Shown: one piece after another, positions 1-10,959 of the stretch | Layout: each line of letters opens with the position of its first letter | How positions within the stretch are numbered: position 1 is the stretch's first letter | Assembly: GCA_949318235.1 (NCBI GenBank) | Contig: OX439135.1 | Coordinates: 22,188,501 to 22,252,500 of the forward strand | Direction: 5' to 3' | Origin: Ecdyonurus torrentis | Lineage: Eukaryota; Arthropoda; Insecta; Ephemeroptera; Heptageniidae | Length of the DNA stretch: 64,000 nucleotides | The notes under the pieces: model-generated | Told to the model about the DNA's origin: nothing | Database searches by the model: none | What the model saw: only the letters and a program-made list of their open reading frames with translations | Translations under genes and position numbers: made by a program

Positions 1-660
1 ATTGTATGTGTATTGAAACAAAAATATTAAATATAACATTAAAAGTACATTTAATTTTTTTTCTTTTTGATGTAGTTAAAGTGATAGAAAAGTTATTAAA
101 GATTTTACTAATTTTTATTATTATTATTATATCACTCATATTACAGAAATCCAACCAAAGCCTTGGCCTTATCGTATGGTTCAAAATATTAACATTTATT
201 ACACATTCGAATTTCCTTGAATTTAACAGAAAAATGTTCTTTCTCACATATAGGAACAACATAGAAACACATTTTTTAACATATATTTAAATCATATTAT
301 AATAGTATTTTATTTAAGAATTTTAATTAATAAATCTATGTGACTCGAGATGAATTCGATAAAAAAATCGACATATAATATAATTCTTCAGAATACAATT
401 GAGCCTTATTATTATTAATAATATTATTTTTTAAATATTTTAAAAATAACTTTAATATTATTTAAATAAATTTGTAATAAAATTTAATAATATATAGTAA
501 TATTTTCAGCTACTTTTAATTTTAGTTTTAATTTAATTATTTTAATATATAATAAAAATATATATATAATTTAAAGTTTTTGTAAACAAAATATTAATTT
601 GAAACAAGTATTATTGTATTACAATTAATTAAATTTAGAGAATGCATATTTTCTATTGAT
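1..660. other. AT-rich intron 3 sequence, no gene seen
   Basis: Part of the third intron of the minus-strand scavenger-receptor gene, whose next exon must lie beyond position 1. It is made of short A/T runs. I found no exon-like block, conserved motif or repeat shared with the rest of the window. The 94-codon open frame near the left edge is rich in Ile, Leu, Phe and Lys, as expected from AT-rich noncoding DNA. Confidence 0.6.
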
Positions 661-1003
661 TCTTGAAGCCATAGACCACATAAAACAACATGTGCTTTTT
701 AATGAATAAACACGAAATGGGATCTTCAAAACTGATGACAATTTTTACCAGAATGTTAATTTAGCCCCACGAGAGAGCGGGAAAAAACTGTAAAGTATGC
801 AATTTGAGTAAAAATTCATGTTTATGACGTCAGAAACATGCAAAAATTAGTATGAAAATGTTGTGCGGGTTGCATAAATCAAAATTTCTAATTACTGCTA
901 CGGCGCTACAGTTGGGTTTTGAGACAAACTAAAGTTATTTATGTAAATCCCATCAAGTGTTTTGTGATATTAATGCTTATGTTTTTCTCTGGTCTATTCC
1001 TTT
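661..1003 (+). repeat. Family A dispersed repeat, copy 1
   Basis: About 340 bases that recur at 50023-50255 (same strand, shorter) and 57791-58130 (opposite strand, full length). Shared landmarks are a CATAGACCACATAAAAC block, a TTTATGACGTCAGAAACATG block carrying the CRE octamer, and a CCCATCAAGTGTTTT block. No coding frame is conserved. Class is unknown; a short non-autonomous element is most likely. Confidence 0.8.
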
Positions 1004-1424
1004 AAAGATACAAAACCAGTTTCTTTAGAATATTATTTGATTGCACTATTACGGGGAAAAAAGTAGATTAAAAAAAAAGTATCGAGAATTAAAAGTATTT
1101 ACGTTCACTTTCCAATCTTACTGCAATAGTCAAACACTTACAATGAGACTTGGAAACTATCGTTACTATAGATTGCATCTTTAATTTTGAAGTATAAATT
1201 TAGTATTATTATGATATTGCAAAATTTGTTCATTTATATATAAATTTTATATTTGTTATCTAAAATTTTGTGTAGTGAATTTTTGTGTGTGAAACATAAA
1301 CAGTAAATTATGTTGTTGTTGTTGTTTTTTTCAAGTATTTAACAATACATAATATTTTATTATTTTTATGTTCCCATGAAAGGATCTTCATAACATTTAA
1401 GCTAAAATTTTAAGTTTAAGTTAA

Positions 1425-1734
1425 AGGCGTAGAACACCTTGAACAAAAAACTTACCTAATATCCTAACATACCTGAATATCAACGTTAATTTGGCCAGAG
1501 TCATTGATTTCTAATTTATTTTCCATTTACTAAATGACAAATGCGGGTTTATGACGTCTAAGCTCGTCTGGTCCACGCGTGCGGGAACAAGCAAGCTGTG
1601 ACGTCATAAAACTGCATCTGACATTTAGTAAATAGAAAATAAATTAGAAATCAATGACTCTGGCCAAATTAACATTAATATTCAGGTATGTTAGGATATT
1701 AGGCAAATTTTTTAGTTCAAGATGTTCTACGCCT
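1425..1734. mobile_element. Family B: 310-bp TTAA-flanked inverted-repeat MITE
   Basis: The two halves are inverted copies of each other over about 140 bases. The left end reads AGGCGTAGAACA and the right end TGTTCTACGCCT. Each end is directly flanked by TTAA, the target duplicated by piggyBac-type transposases. The centre contains one perfect CRE octamer and one near match (TGACGTCT) in opposite arms. There is no transposase. An open frame starting at 1654 is only a reading of the right arm. The piggyBac assignment is inferred from the target site alone, because the tips do not show the usual CCC start. Confidence 0.8.
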
Positions 1735-1740
1735 TTAATT

Positions 1741-1935
1741 AAATATACCCCACAACATAATACACAGTACAGTACACTCCTCCCGAATAAATCAGAACGC
1801 TTGCGTTCAAGTTTCCCTATATATTTAACATTTGGAGAGATTAACGATTCGGTCAGATTTATTCGGGAGGATTATACGTTGTATGTATGTGTGTGTGCTG
1901 TTTGTTGTTGTCTGATGTATGTAGTGGGGGATTTA
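1741..1935. repeat. Family C: imperfect inverted repeat
   Basis: CCTCCCGAATAAATC near 1779 recurs inverted as GATTTATTCGGGAGG near 1858. Outside it, a CCCCACAACATA-type block has a diverged inverted partner ending in GTAGTGGGGGAT. It abuts the TTAA at the right end of family B, so one may have inserted next to the other. No second copy was seen in the window. Confidence 0.5.
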
Positions 1936-1959
1936 TTGGTGGTTAATTATAGCAAATAA

Positions 1960-2686
1960 AAATATATATAATGTTTTGCAATGTAAGTAATTTTGTAGAT
2001 TAAAAAATTTATATGAATATTTTTATTTAAAATTAATATATATACATATATTTTTTTTAATTTATATGTATAATATTATTATTATAGTTAAAACTTTAAA
2101 TTTTAAATATTATTGCGAAACACAAATTCATCAATCGTTATCTGATACTAATGAGCTATTAATGCACTGCAAACTATCTTAAGATTTCTGAATTAAAACT
2201 GAATACAATTAATTAATAACAATGAAAGTAAACTATGCTTATGCACATATTTATAAAATACATTTAATTAGTAAAATATGGATTTATTTTTACACAAGCT
2301 TAGAAAAAAAATTCCAACACTGCATATATTAAAACACTTTTTATGCTAAGCAGCTTTTAAAATAGACCAATTTTTACAGTAGACTTTTTCAGTATATATA
2401 TAATAAGAAAAAATAAAAAAAATCTTTAAATTTTCATTCATCACAACAGTATTCTAAATGTTATCTTTAGAACATTTGAGACTAAAATTCAACCATCGAC
2501 CCTCTACTATTTTTACTTTATAATGAAAAGTCAATGGTAGCAACTACATTATATCATAACGATCATGAAATTGTTAGGACGATAAGATAATAAATTTATA
2601 CTAAATTATTTAAATTAGCTTGTGTGCCTTTATGGTTTACTATATGGGAGTGAGAAAAAAATCCACATTTCACTTGGTTACCCTTC

Positions 2687-2719
<33 letters not shown>

Positions 2720-3370
2720 TATTTTTCAAATCTATTTGTAGTTGTTTTTTTTATCAGTAACACTATGCAAAAATCATATAGTCGCCCTTTTTTTTTTGCC
2801 ATGGGTTATAAGTTATAACTTTTACTTTTTCAAAAAGTACCTCATTTTTAGCTATTAATGATAACATTTTATTAGATCTCACTTTTAATATTAACGAAAA
2901 CACATTTCCTTAAAATGTAAATTAACAATGCTAACTTTTTTTTTTATATACCAACATGACTTCCTTATTTTACTATATAGAATGCATTTTTTTTTCTCCT
3001 GGTAAAAAAAAAAATGTCGTATTTTTTCCACTAACAATTCTGTAATAATGTACGTAAGTTTTCTTTGTTGAAAATTATAATTCTTCATACACAAAGACAA
3101 TAGATTAATGTGTTAATATGATTCTTTATACAATGAGTAAAATATGAAGGGAACAAAAAAATTATAAGTATGAGAAAAATAGCCAGACATGAATTAGATA
3201 AGAAATCTCAAAAGGAAGTCGTTTCGTCTTTATATAATTAATTGCTTCTTTCAAACACAAAAATTTCTCTTTACTTTATACTAACTTTTAAACAAATATT
3301 TCTTTTAAGGGTTGCAGTTATATAAGACAGAACTTAATTGTTTTTAAATTCATTTAAAATTTATTTTCAA
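1960..3370. other. AT-rich intron 3, no gene seen
   Basis: Low-complexity intron sequence with a T run at about 2690-2718. The short open frame at 2891-3100 on the minus strand is lysine/phenylalanine-rich and has no family hallmark. I searched this stretch for the next receptor exon, with conserved Trp/Pro/Gly blocks and flanking splice sites, and did not find it. Confidence 0.55.
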
Positions 3371-3605
3371 TGAAGTTCATTGGTTTAGCGCGGGGAAAGT
3401 TATGTATACCTTAATTCTTAATTTAAAATTGATACGCTTTTGAGGAAAAACATTTTTTTTTTTCGTTTTCTTCTTCCGATTTTTGAGAAAACTACTCTAT
3501 ACCGATTCCGGATATAATTAAATGAGGAATACTAGATCCTTTTTTACATGTTTAAGGTCGTATTTTATATTGTTTTAATAATTACTTAACTTCTAATGGA
3601 GAAAT
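3371..3605 (+). repeat. Family M dispersed repeat, copy 1
   Basis: Recognised by TTTTTGAGAAAACTACTC followed by ACCGATTCCGG and an upstream GGTTTAGCGCGGGGAAAG block. Other copies are at 25256-25380, 45041-45243 and 51158-51371 (inverted), with fragments near 29455-29500 and 62826-62885. A T run sits between the two blocks in several copies and varies in length. No coding capacity. Confidence 0.75.
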
Positions 3606-3743
3606 TGAAGTTTACTAATAATAAGCTTTGTGATTATGAATGTAATGTATCGTGCTCATTGTGATTTTTTTTTAGTGTGTGTAATCAATAATAAAATATG
3701 CAACACATATAAAAAGCAATCAGTAGTAGTAGTAGTAGGAAAT

Positions 3744-3770
3744 AGTGAGAGAGAGAGAGAGAGAGAGAGA
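3744..3770. repeat. (GA)n microsatellite beside exon 3
   Basis: About 27 bases of GA. On the receptor gene's sense strand this is a CT tract 14 to 41 bases downstream of the exon 3 donor site. Confidence 0.9.
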
Positions 3771-3784
3771 ACACAGTTAATTAC

Positions 3785-3945
3785 CTGTAGACATATGGTC
3801 CCAATTCTTCAATCTTGGGTTTTTGTCCATCAATAAGAAACTCATCTGCATTTGTTACGTTGTAGATATAGACTTTCATGAGAGGCTCTACAGGAGGCTG
3901 TCTCCACCAGTTGAAAGTCATTGAGCCATTTTTCAAAGCGATTTC
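3785..3945 (-). CDS. CD36/class B scavenger receptor, coding exon 3 (ectodomain start)
   Basis: This exon encodes residues 50-102 and the first two bases of codon 103. It contains the CD36-family signature: NWWRQPPVEPLMKVYIYNVT, then NADEFL, then a KPKIEELGPYVYR end. Family members (CD36, SCARB1, LIMP-2, insect emp/croquemort/SNMP) share the W-x(n)-PP, NVTN and ELGPYVYR blocks just after the first membrane segment. Two N-glycosylation sequons are visible, NGS at residue 55 and NVT at residue 78. The acceptor (TTTGCAG) lies at 3946-3952 and the donor GTAATT begins at 3784. The exon starts in phase 0, matching the end of exon 2, and ends in phase 2. These receptors bind lipids, lipoproteins or modified ligands at the cell surface or lysosome. 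Which subfamily this is cannot be told from 102 residues. Confidence 0.95.
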
Positions 3946-4040
3946 CTGCAAATATTAATTATATCATTAGAATATTAGCCGAAAATTAGTACTAAATTAG
4001 TACTTTTTTCAATGAAATATAGAATATTTTTTGCATGTAC

Positions 4041-4159
4041 ACCTATGGACAAAAGTTCCCAATCGGGGCAGCGACGGCCTCTGCATTTTCTCATAACGAT
4101 AACATAGTGTGCTTGCGTGTTGCCTATGCAAATCGTTCGGGAAATTTTGACCAGAGCTA
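4041..4159 (-). mobile_element. Family P MITE, copy 1 (Tc1-like ends)
   Basis: A 119-base element with inverted ends related to AGCTCTGGNNAAAATTT. It matches 26191-26309 in opposite orientation, sharing the internal TATGTTATC block and a GCTGCCCCG block. The ends resemble those of Tc1/mariner-type elements. There is no transposase. The 69-codon frame across it is a by-product. Confidence 0.7.
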
Positions 4160-4294
4160 TACATATATCAAAATCAAATGACATTATGATACAATTTTTA
4201 ATTTAATATTAACTGATGTTTCTAGTTTCTCGTCTAAACTTTAATAATAATAATCTAACAATAATACTTTCAGTGCTTCAAAAAAAGTAAATCT

Positions 4295-4298
<4 letters not shown>

Positions 4299-4329
<31 letters not shown>
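4299..4329. repeat. Poly(A) run
   Basis: About 31 consecutive A residues, one of the many long A/T runs in the window. Confidence 0.95.
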
Positions 4330-4332
<3 letters not shown>

Positions 4333-5490
4333 AAAATGAATTAAAATTAACTCATTTAGAAATGTAAAACAAAACTCATAAGTCATATCATAACTATTTT
4401 AACTGTGATATTTAATTTTTCACTACTTGAGATATATAAAAGTATTTTCTTATATTTTAATATCTGTTATTTTTTAATACATTAGCCAGTACACATTATG
4501 ATGAAGCATTTTACTATTTTAGAATGCTTTTTTGTAATTTTAATAATTTTAAGCTTTTAATGCATTACTTTAATTTATTGATTGTTTATCAGATTTTAAT
4601 TTGTAAAATATTTTCCATTACTCACACTATACAATTATTAATGTTATTTTAAAAATTTTAATAAAATTTCAAATAAAACTAATAATGCAAATTAAATTTA
4701 TTGTTTGAAAATTAATTAATATTATAGATCACATATTTAAATAAAAAAAAAAAAACTTTAGTAATCTTTTAAAATCAAAATGATTTTAAAGTGTTTAATT
4801 GTTTTATAAAAATATAATTTATATATTTAATATTTAATCATATCAATTACCGAACATTATTAGTAATTGAATAGTTTTTTGAATATGGGTGCTACCTGTC
4901 GAATTAATGATTTAGGTAATTTTACGAGTATAAACTAAATTATATTATCATCTCCAATGTTGTTAAATATTCTTTTGAAAATGCTTGATAGCAAGCATCG
5001 AATTGAATTGATATCGTGTGTTATAATTTTTTGTTCTCGGAGCTTTACATTGTATCAATGAAAATTTATTTAAATATTAAAGAACATAAAATTTTACTAC
5101 ACATTTTAAGTATTATATGGATAGTTCAGTTGATCAATATTTTGTAGTACTAAAACATTCTAATAATTAATTCTAATGGTTTCTTTAAATGGAAAAATAT
5201 ATATATATATAATTGTTAAATTTTTTTTAGTACTATATCTTAATTAGTTGTTTCAAGTAACTCCTAAAACTAAAATAATAAATATTTCTTGAAAGTCTTA
5301 TTTTGATATGTGCTATTATGTTATATATATGATTGTTTTATTAAAGAAATTTCACATAATAGTATAATGTGGTAACTCATCTTAATTTCATATACAAACT
5401 GAGCGTCTTCTTAAATATGATAACATTAAAAACCTTAAAACTAGTGCAAATGAGTGAAATATTTTAATTTTGTTTTATTTCATCTAGAGC

Positions 5491-5635
5491 TACGATTATT
5501 GTACACACGACCACGATAAGAATTTTTACGATTCACAAACTTGCTATAAATTTGCAATGTTATTCTTATGAGAAAAACACGCGCTGGATTTAAATGTTAA
5601 ATATCTTATCGTGGTCCTGTGTACTACAAATCGTA
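5491..5635. mobile_element. Family R: 145-bp inverted-repeat MITE
   Basis: The left end TACGATTATTGTACACACGA and the inverted right end TACGATTTGTAGTACACAGG share about 30 bases, both continuing as ACCACGATAAGA. The internal part is AT-rich and noncoding. No second copy seen here. Confidence 0.7.
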
Positions 5636-5696
5636 TAATATATTAATATGAATTAATGCATCGTAAACTGAGAATACAAAGAAGTAGAGACTAGCA

Positions 5697-8151
5697 GAAG
5701 AAAATTAAATCTGATTCAAAAAGTTGGCACCTGACCCTCTAGGATCGCTCTGAAAAAAATAATGTGTATTAAGGGAGCAATTCTAAGAATCATGACCAAG
5801 TTTGAGCATCGTAGGTTGATAACTCGAATTTTGGTGGCGCCAAAACCAAAAGTGGTAATTGCGAGCGCTGGAGCGGCGGAGCGCTTGTAGGGACATTTGA
5901 GTACTCATATCTCGTAAAATATTAAAGGTAGACGTTTGAAACTTTTTTTATTAAAAGAAAACTTACATGTAGTTATAATGAAATCTTTAATTAGTGATTT
6001 CAAAAATTATTGCTTCCATTAAAAATTTCTCAAAATGGTAAAAATCAATATATTTTTTCTTTTATAAAGTCGTGCTACACATCGTTAAAAATTATTTTTG
6101 ACTCATTTACGGTCTATGTGTATCAACCATGTTTATTTAAACATGAAAAAGTGATTATCAAAATTTTTGAAAATTTTGGTGACCTACAAATCAAGTCCCC
6201 AAAATGACGCTTTTTCTAAAATTCGACATGTTCGTGAGCAAATAAACCGGATCCTTCCTAATTTTTAAAATATTTTATGCATATGAGACGAAAGCTAAGA
6301 AGGTGTACTTTAAGAAACTGCAATAAAAGTTTTGCTTTTTTGCGTCTGTTATTTTTTACAGCGGTTTCTGTAGAGGCCTCTGCGCGGGGTCAGCGCGCCG
6401 CGTAGCACCGCTTACCGGCTCATCGCAGTAACTTTGCGAGCCTATAAAACTATATCTGCTACCCCAAACTTGATGTTACTTTACATCAATGTAACTGGCA
6501 TATTATGAAGAGTTATAATCCAAAATAAAAATGGTGCTTTTTTATTTCCATGAATTATGTTCGAGTGCCGCGTGTGAGAATGCAATACGAGGGCTTGGAG
6601 TATGGCTTGTGTATAACATGCATCTCTCTTATTCAAACATGAAGTGATTTCTGCAGTAAGTTATCACTATTTTATACTTCGCAACTTTAACTATAGGATA
6701 ATTTGCCTTCAAAAAAAAAAAAAAATCAGTGTTACCTATTTTTTAATGATTTTTTTGCCCGTGTAAATAATATTCAATACGATAATAAGACCTAAAGTAT
6801 AACTTGTTTGTAAGCTGCATCACTCATTTTCGAATATGACGTTCCGCTACATATTATTGCCAATTTAAGCCTCGCAACTAAAAAAAAAAAAGTTAAACAT
6901 TTTTCCCCCTCGTTTTTTTTTTTTTTTTTTTTTTTAGAAATATATTAATTAAAAACTTGATTCAAACTAAAACTTAAGTAAGTGAAATTTGTGAGTTTAG
7001 TAACTAGACCCGCAAATGTCACGTGTACATCATGTTTGAGTTTAGGCTTATTTTGCAATTCGCATTTTTGTAAAAACCCATTAAGGGGGGGGGGGGAGGC
7101 GGAGGAGGATAAGAATTTGATTTGGGGGGGGGGGGGGGGTAGACAAATTATCCTAGTTAAAGTTGCGAAGCATAAAATAGTGATAACTTACTGCAGAAAT
7201 CACTTCATGTTTGAATAAGAGAGATGCATGTTATACACAAGCCATACTCCAAGCCCTCGTATTGCATTCTCACACGCGGCACTCGAACATAATTCATGGA
7301 AATAAAAAAGCACCATTTTTATTTTGGATTATAACTCTTCATAATATGCCAGTTACATTGATGTAAAGTAACATCAAGTTTGGGGGTAGCAGATATAGTT
7401 TTATAGGCTCGCAAAGTTACTGCGATGAGCCGGTAAGCGGTGCTACGCGGCGCGCTGACCCCGCGCAGAGGCCTCTACAGAAACCGCTGTAAAAAATAAC
7501 AGACGCAAAAAAGCAAAACTTTTATTGCAGTTTCTTAAAGTACACCTTCTTAGCTTTCGTCTCATATGCATAAAATATTTTAAAAATTAGGAAGGATCCG
7601 GTTTATTTGCTCACGAACATGTCGAATTTTAGAAAAAGCGTCATTTTGGGGACTTGATTTGTAGGTCACCAAAATTTTCAAAAATTTTGATAATCACTTT
7701 TTCATGTTTAAATAAACATGGTTGATACACATAGACCGTAAATGAGTCAAAAATAATTTTTAACGATGTGTAGCACGACTTTATAAAAGAAAAAATATAT
7801 TGATTTTTACCATTTTGAGAAATTTTTAATGGAAGCAATAATTTTTGAAATCACTAATTAAAGATTTCATTATAACTACATGTAAGTTTTCTTTTAATAA
7901 AAAAAGTTTCAAACGTCTACCTTTAATATTTTACGAGATATGAGTACTCAAATGTCCCTACAAGCGCTCCGCCGCTCCAGCGCTCGCAATTACCACTTTT
8001 GGTTTTGGCGCCACCAAAATTCGAGTTATCAACCTACGATGCTCAAACTTGGTCATGATTCTTAGAATTGCTCCCTTAATACACATTATTTTTTTCAGAG
8101 CGATCCTAGAGGGTCAGGTGCCAACTTTTTGAATCAGATTTAATTTTCTTC
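5697..8151. mobile_element. 2.45-kb foldback element with ~1-kb inverted arms
   Basis: The left arm (5697-6705) and right arm (7144-8151) are almost exact reverse complements. A 438-base spacer between them carries A, T and G homopolymers. Ends read GAAGAAAATTAAATC and its complement, and both sides are flanked by AGCA, a probable 4-base target duplication (5693-5696 and 8152-8155). The arms are more GC-rich than the surrounding intron. Each arm holds the same 65-codon open frame (6010-6207 plus, 7641-7838 minus). This mirrored pair shows arm identity, not two genes. The left half of the spacer holds a diverged copy of part of the arm (compare CAATACG and CGCAACT blocks). No transposase was recognised. 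The superfamily is not assigned. High arm identity suggests a young insertion or gene-conversion between arms. Confidence 0.9.
7083..7139. repeat. Two poly(G) tracts in the foldback spacer
   Basis: Two long G runs, at about 7085-7096 and 7125-7139, separated by GA-rich sequence. They are striking in AT-rich DNA and could form G-quadruplexes. They are also a place where length calls may be unreliable. Confidence 0.85.
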
Positions 8152-8265
8152 AGCAAATTAAAACTAACATTTCATGCATTGTCTCTATAAACATTCATAT
8201 TTAAATTTATACATCAAACTCTAATGCAGAGATAGTAGCAAAATTATCCGAAATTCGACACTTAA

Positions 8266-8583
8266 AGTTGAAGTTCAGGGGTTACAAAATGGCTTTTTCA
8301 ATGTTATATAATGAGATGAACTGTTCATTGACTCACATATGATGACCCACAGCCCTTCCGTAGCCCTGCAAACTCATGATCATCCTGCGAGATATGCAAC
8401 TCATTCCGTATCTTTTACATCATAGTTACGGCTTTAATATAGAAAATGTTGTAGTGGGTTGCATAGCAGGATGAGCTCATGGTGTTATGGAAGGACTTTG
8501 GGTCTTCATTATGTGAGTCAATGAACACTTCATCTCATTATTTAACATTGAAAAAGCCATGTTGTAACCACTGAACTTTCCCT
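8266..8583. mobile_element. Family O: 318-bp TTAA-flanked inverted-repeat MITE
   Basis: Arms of about 150 bases share ATGGCTTTTTCAATGTTA, ATAATGAGATGAA and TCATTGACTCACATA in opposite orientation. The ends are AGTTGAAGTTCAG and CTGAACTTTCCC, each bordered by TTAA (8262-8265, 8584-8587). Noncoding and without transposase. A piggyBac-type mechanism is inferred from the TTAA borders only. Confidence 0.8.
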
Positions 8584-8911
8584 TTAAGAGATTTAAAGTT
8601 AAAGTGATAAAACTCATTAAGAGTAATTATTTATTCACTATCAGTGCATGGGTATACTGAATACTAGGGAAATTTGGTAGAATGTTTTCGGAGCACCCAT
8701 GTAAATTTTTTACTCATCATACTTGCATCGACACTGTAAGCCTCGTTATACAAGATAAAATATAACATTAAAAATACACACTTGCTTTGACGTAATTGAA
8801 GGATTTCGTATAAGTACTCTCTAACATTTATGCGTTAAGAATGAACATTTGTTTTCTCGTAGTAAATAAAAAAAAAAGTTTGAATAAGAATAAAATAACA
8901 ATATAACTTAC

Positions 8912-9003
8912 GTGTCCTATGAAGAACTGCACCCATTGTGAGAAAAAGACTGCAACAATAGCTCCAAATGCTAACAATATAAGTGATATTAATATCACTA
9001 ACC
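8912..9003 (-). CDS. CD36/class B scavenger receptor, coding exon 2 (N-terminal membrane segment)
   Basis: This exon supplies the last two bases of Trp19 and codons 20-49. The residues LVILISLILLAFGAIVAVFF form a strong membrane segment, followed by SQWVQFFIGH. In CD36-family proteins a short cytoplasmic tail leads into exactly such a signal-anchor before the large extracellular or luminal loop. The acceptor TTTGTTTCAG ends at 9004 and the donor GTAAGT begins at 8911. Joining to exon 1 rebuilds K-W-W-L-V in frame, and the exon ends on a codon boundary that continues into EIALKNGS of exon 3. This three-way phase agreement is why I trust the exon despite its short length. Confidence 0.93.
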
Positions 9004-9214
9004 CTGAAACAAAAAGAAAAGAAAAAAATTAATATATTTTTATTTATTTTACATTATACATTACATTTATTTTTGTTTGTTCTATTACAATAATATATAT
9101 AAATATATAACCTTTAGTTATACAGGATAGCTATTACTTAATTATTTATAAGTCGGTCATGGATCTTTAGAGTAATAACGAAAAATTCATTTTGTTCATG
9201 TAATGTTGTTTAAT

Positions 9215-9328
<114 letters not shown>

Positions 9329-9329
9329 T

Positions 9330-10490
9330 CCATATTTTTGTAATTAAATATTTAACAACGCCATATATAAGCAATAGAGTGCATATAGGTCAAATATGTT
9401 GAATTTTTCAATATTTATTGAATGAAATATTAAAATAATAATAATAAAAACTTAAGTTTTACCGTATGTACGTCAAATATATTAACAAGTAAATAAGAAG
9501 GTAGTGTACTTTTTGTTATTATAAGATATTACAAAGCATGGCATTTTATATTTTAACTATTTCACAAGAAATATTGATTTTATGTAAAAAAAAAAAAAAA
9601 AAAAAAAAAATTGAAACGTGATAAAAATTGAGTCATCACTGCCATCAGTACATAGTTTTTTTTATAAATTTATTATTAGAATTTATAAATTTTGCTTTGA
9701 AATGTAATAATAATTTTTACTCCTATATTGTCTTAGAGAAAAATATAAATTCATGCTTGACAAGAAAGTGAAAAAAAAAAATATATAATATTCAAATTTT
9801 CAGTTGTATTACGCTTTATTTACTGTATTTAAATTAACATCATCAAAAAGGAAATCTGCCTTAGAGAAAAACTACAAAACTGGATGGAAAACATTAAAAA
9901 TGCAGTTTTCTTTTTCATTTTTTTACACGCAAACCACATAAAACATTTTTTCGTCACCAATGCTATTATATAATAATGATAAAAAGTCAAATACGTGAAA
10001 TATCAATCAGAAAAACATACGATTCATGCATCATATGTTCAAGCCCGTAACGATTATATTTTTTTACCTTATATTTTAAAGAGCAATATACTTTTATTTT
10101 GAGCATATTATTATTAAAATAATTTAGATTTATTATATTACAAATATTTATGCTTAAAAAAAATTTCAACATAATTTGAAGGAAATTATTGTGTATGACT
10201 ACGGGCTATGTGTAAAAATATTAAAATAATTGCAAAATTTAAATCACTTTTTTTTTTTAAATATACTTGATAATTTATAGTTATATAGCATATGGGTTAT
10301 ACAGTATGTGTCCTAATTTGAAAATAAGATAATGTACTAGTTTCTCTTGAAATTTTACTAATGTTTTATCAAACACAATATCGCAATAAAGAATTTTGAA
10401 ATTAGACATTCAAAATATTATTGTATTAAAAAAAATATATATACTATTATATAAAGATTCAAGAGCTTCACGTAATTCAAAGAACTGTTG
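9330..10490. other. AT-rich intron 1, nothing recognised
   Basis: Contains an A run at about 9587-9610 and low-complexity sequence. No exon-like or repeat-family segment was found. Confidence 0.6.
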
Positions 10491-10955
10491 CATATCAGTG
10501 CGCTTTGTCGCCATGTTTGTGGTGCCTATGCATTGTCCAGCATAGGGGAAACATTTTTTTTTCATTTATCGCATATAGTGTTTATTTTGAATGAAAGTGT
10601 TTTATTCTCGTGTTCTTAATAATAATAAAAGTAATAATAATTAACGGCTTTTATTGGGCGAAATCAGGCATACAACCTCTCAATTTAACCCAACTGTTTA
10701 ATAGTACAGTCAGTTACAATATTTGTTAGTAACATTAACATATGACGTAAAATTTATTTTAAATAATTTAATTGATAATTTTCTTAATTTTATTGATAAT
10801 TCTTCTAGCTTAGCAGGACCTAAAAATAAAAAAGCTTTAGGTTTGAAGCTTAGTTTGCTTTTAAAAAACAATAATAAAAATGACGTTCCTCCTATGCTGG
10901 CCAGTGTATTTCTAACCAACAAAATGATGACTTTTAAATATGAGTGCAACCAGTC
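10491..10955 (+). mobile_element. Family E element, copy 1, interrupted
   Basis: The left half (GCGCTTTGTCGCCATGTTTG) and the right half (GCTGGCC, ACCAACAAAATG, GAGTGCAACC) match the intact family E copies at 44282, 49402 and 53695. A block of roughly 180 bases at about 10617-10800 separates the halves and is absent from the others. The 118-codon plus frame and 79-codon minus frame here are readings of the element and its insertion, not genes. Confidence 0.7.
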
Positions 10956-10959
10956 AAAT

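Larger units (their letters stand above)
3946..8911 (-). other. Intron 2 of the scavenger-receptor gene
   Basis: A 4,966-base intron bounded by GTAAGT at the exon 2 side and TTTGCAG at the exon 3 side. About half of it is one large foldback element (5697-8151). It also holds a Tc1-like MITE, a small inverted-repeat MITE and a TTAA-flanked MITE. The stretch 4330-5480 is plain AT-rich sequence with nothing else recognisable. Confidence 0.9.

Noticed and set aside
1654..1959. 101-codon plus-strand frame
   Set aside because: It starts inside the right arm of the family B MITE and runs into inverted repeat C; no domain.
1..3784. Search for receptor exon 4
   Set aside because: No segment with a phase-1 acceptor and CD36-like residues was found, so the next exon is presumably outside the window.
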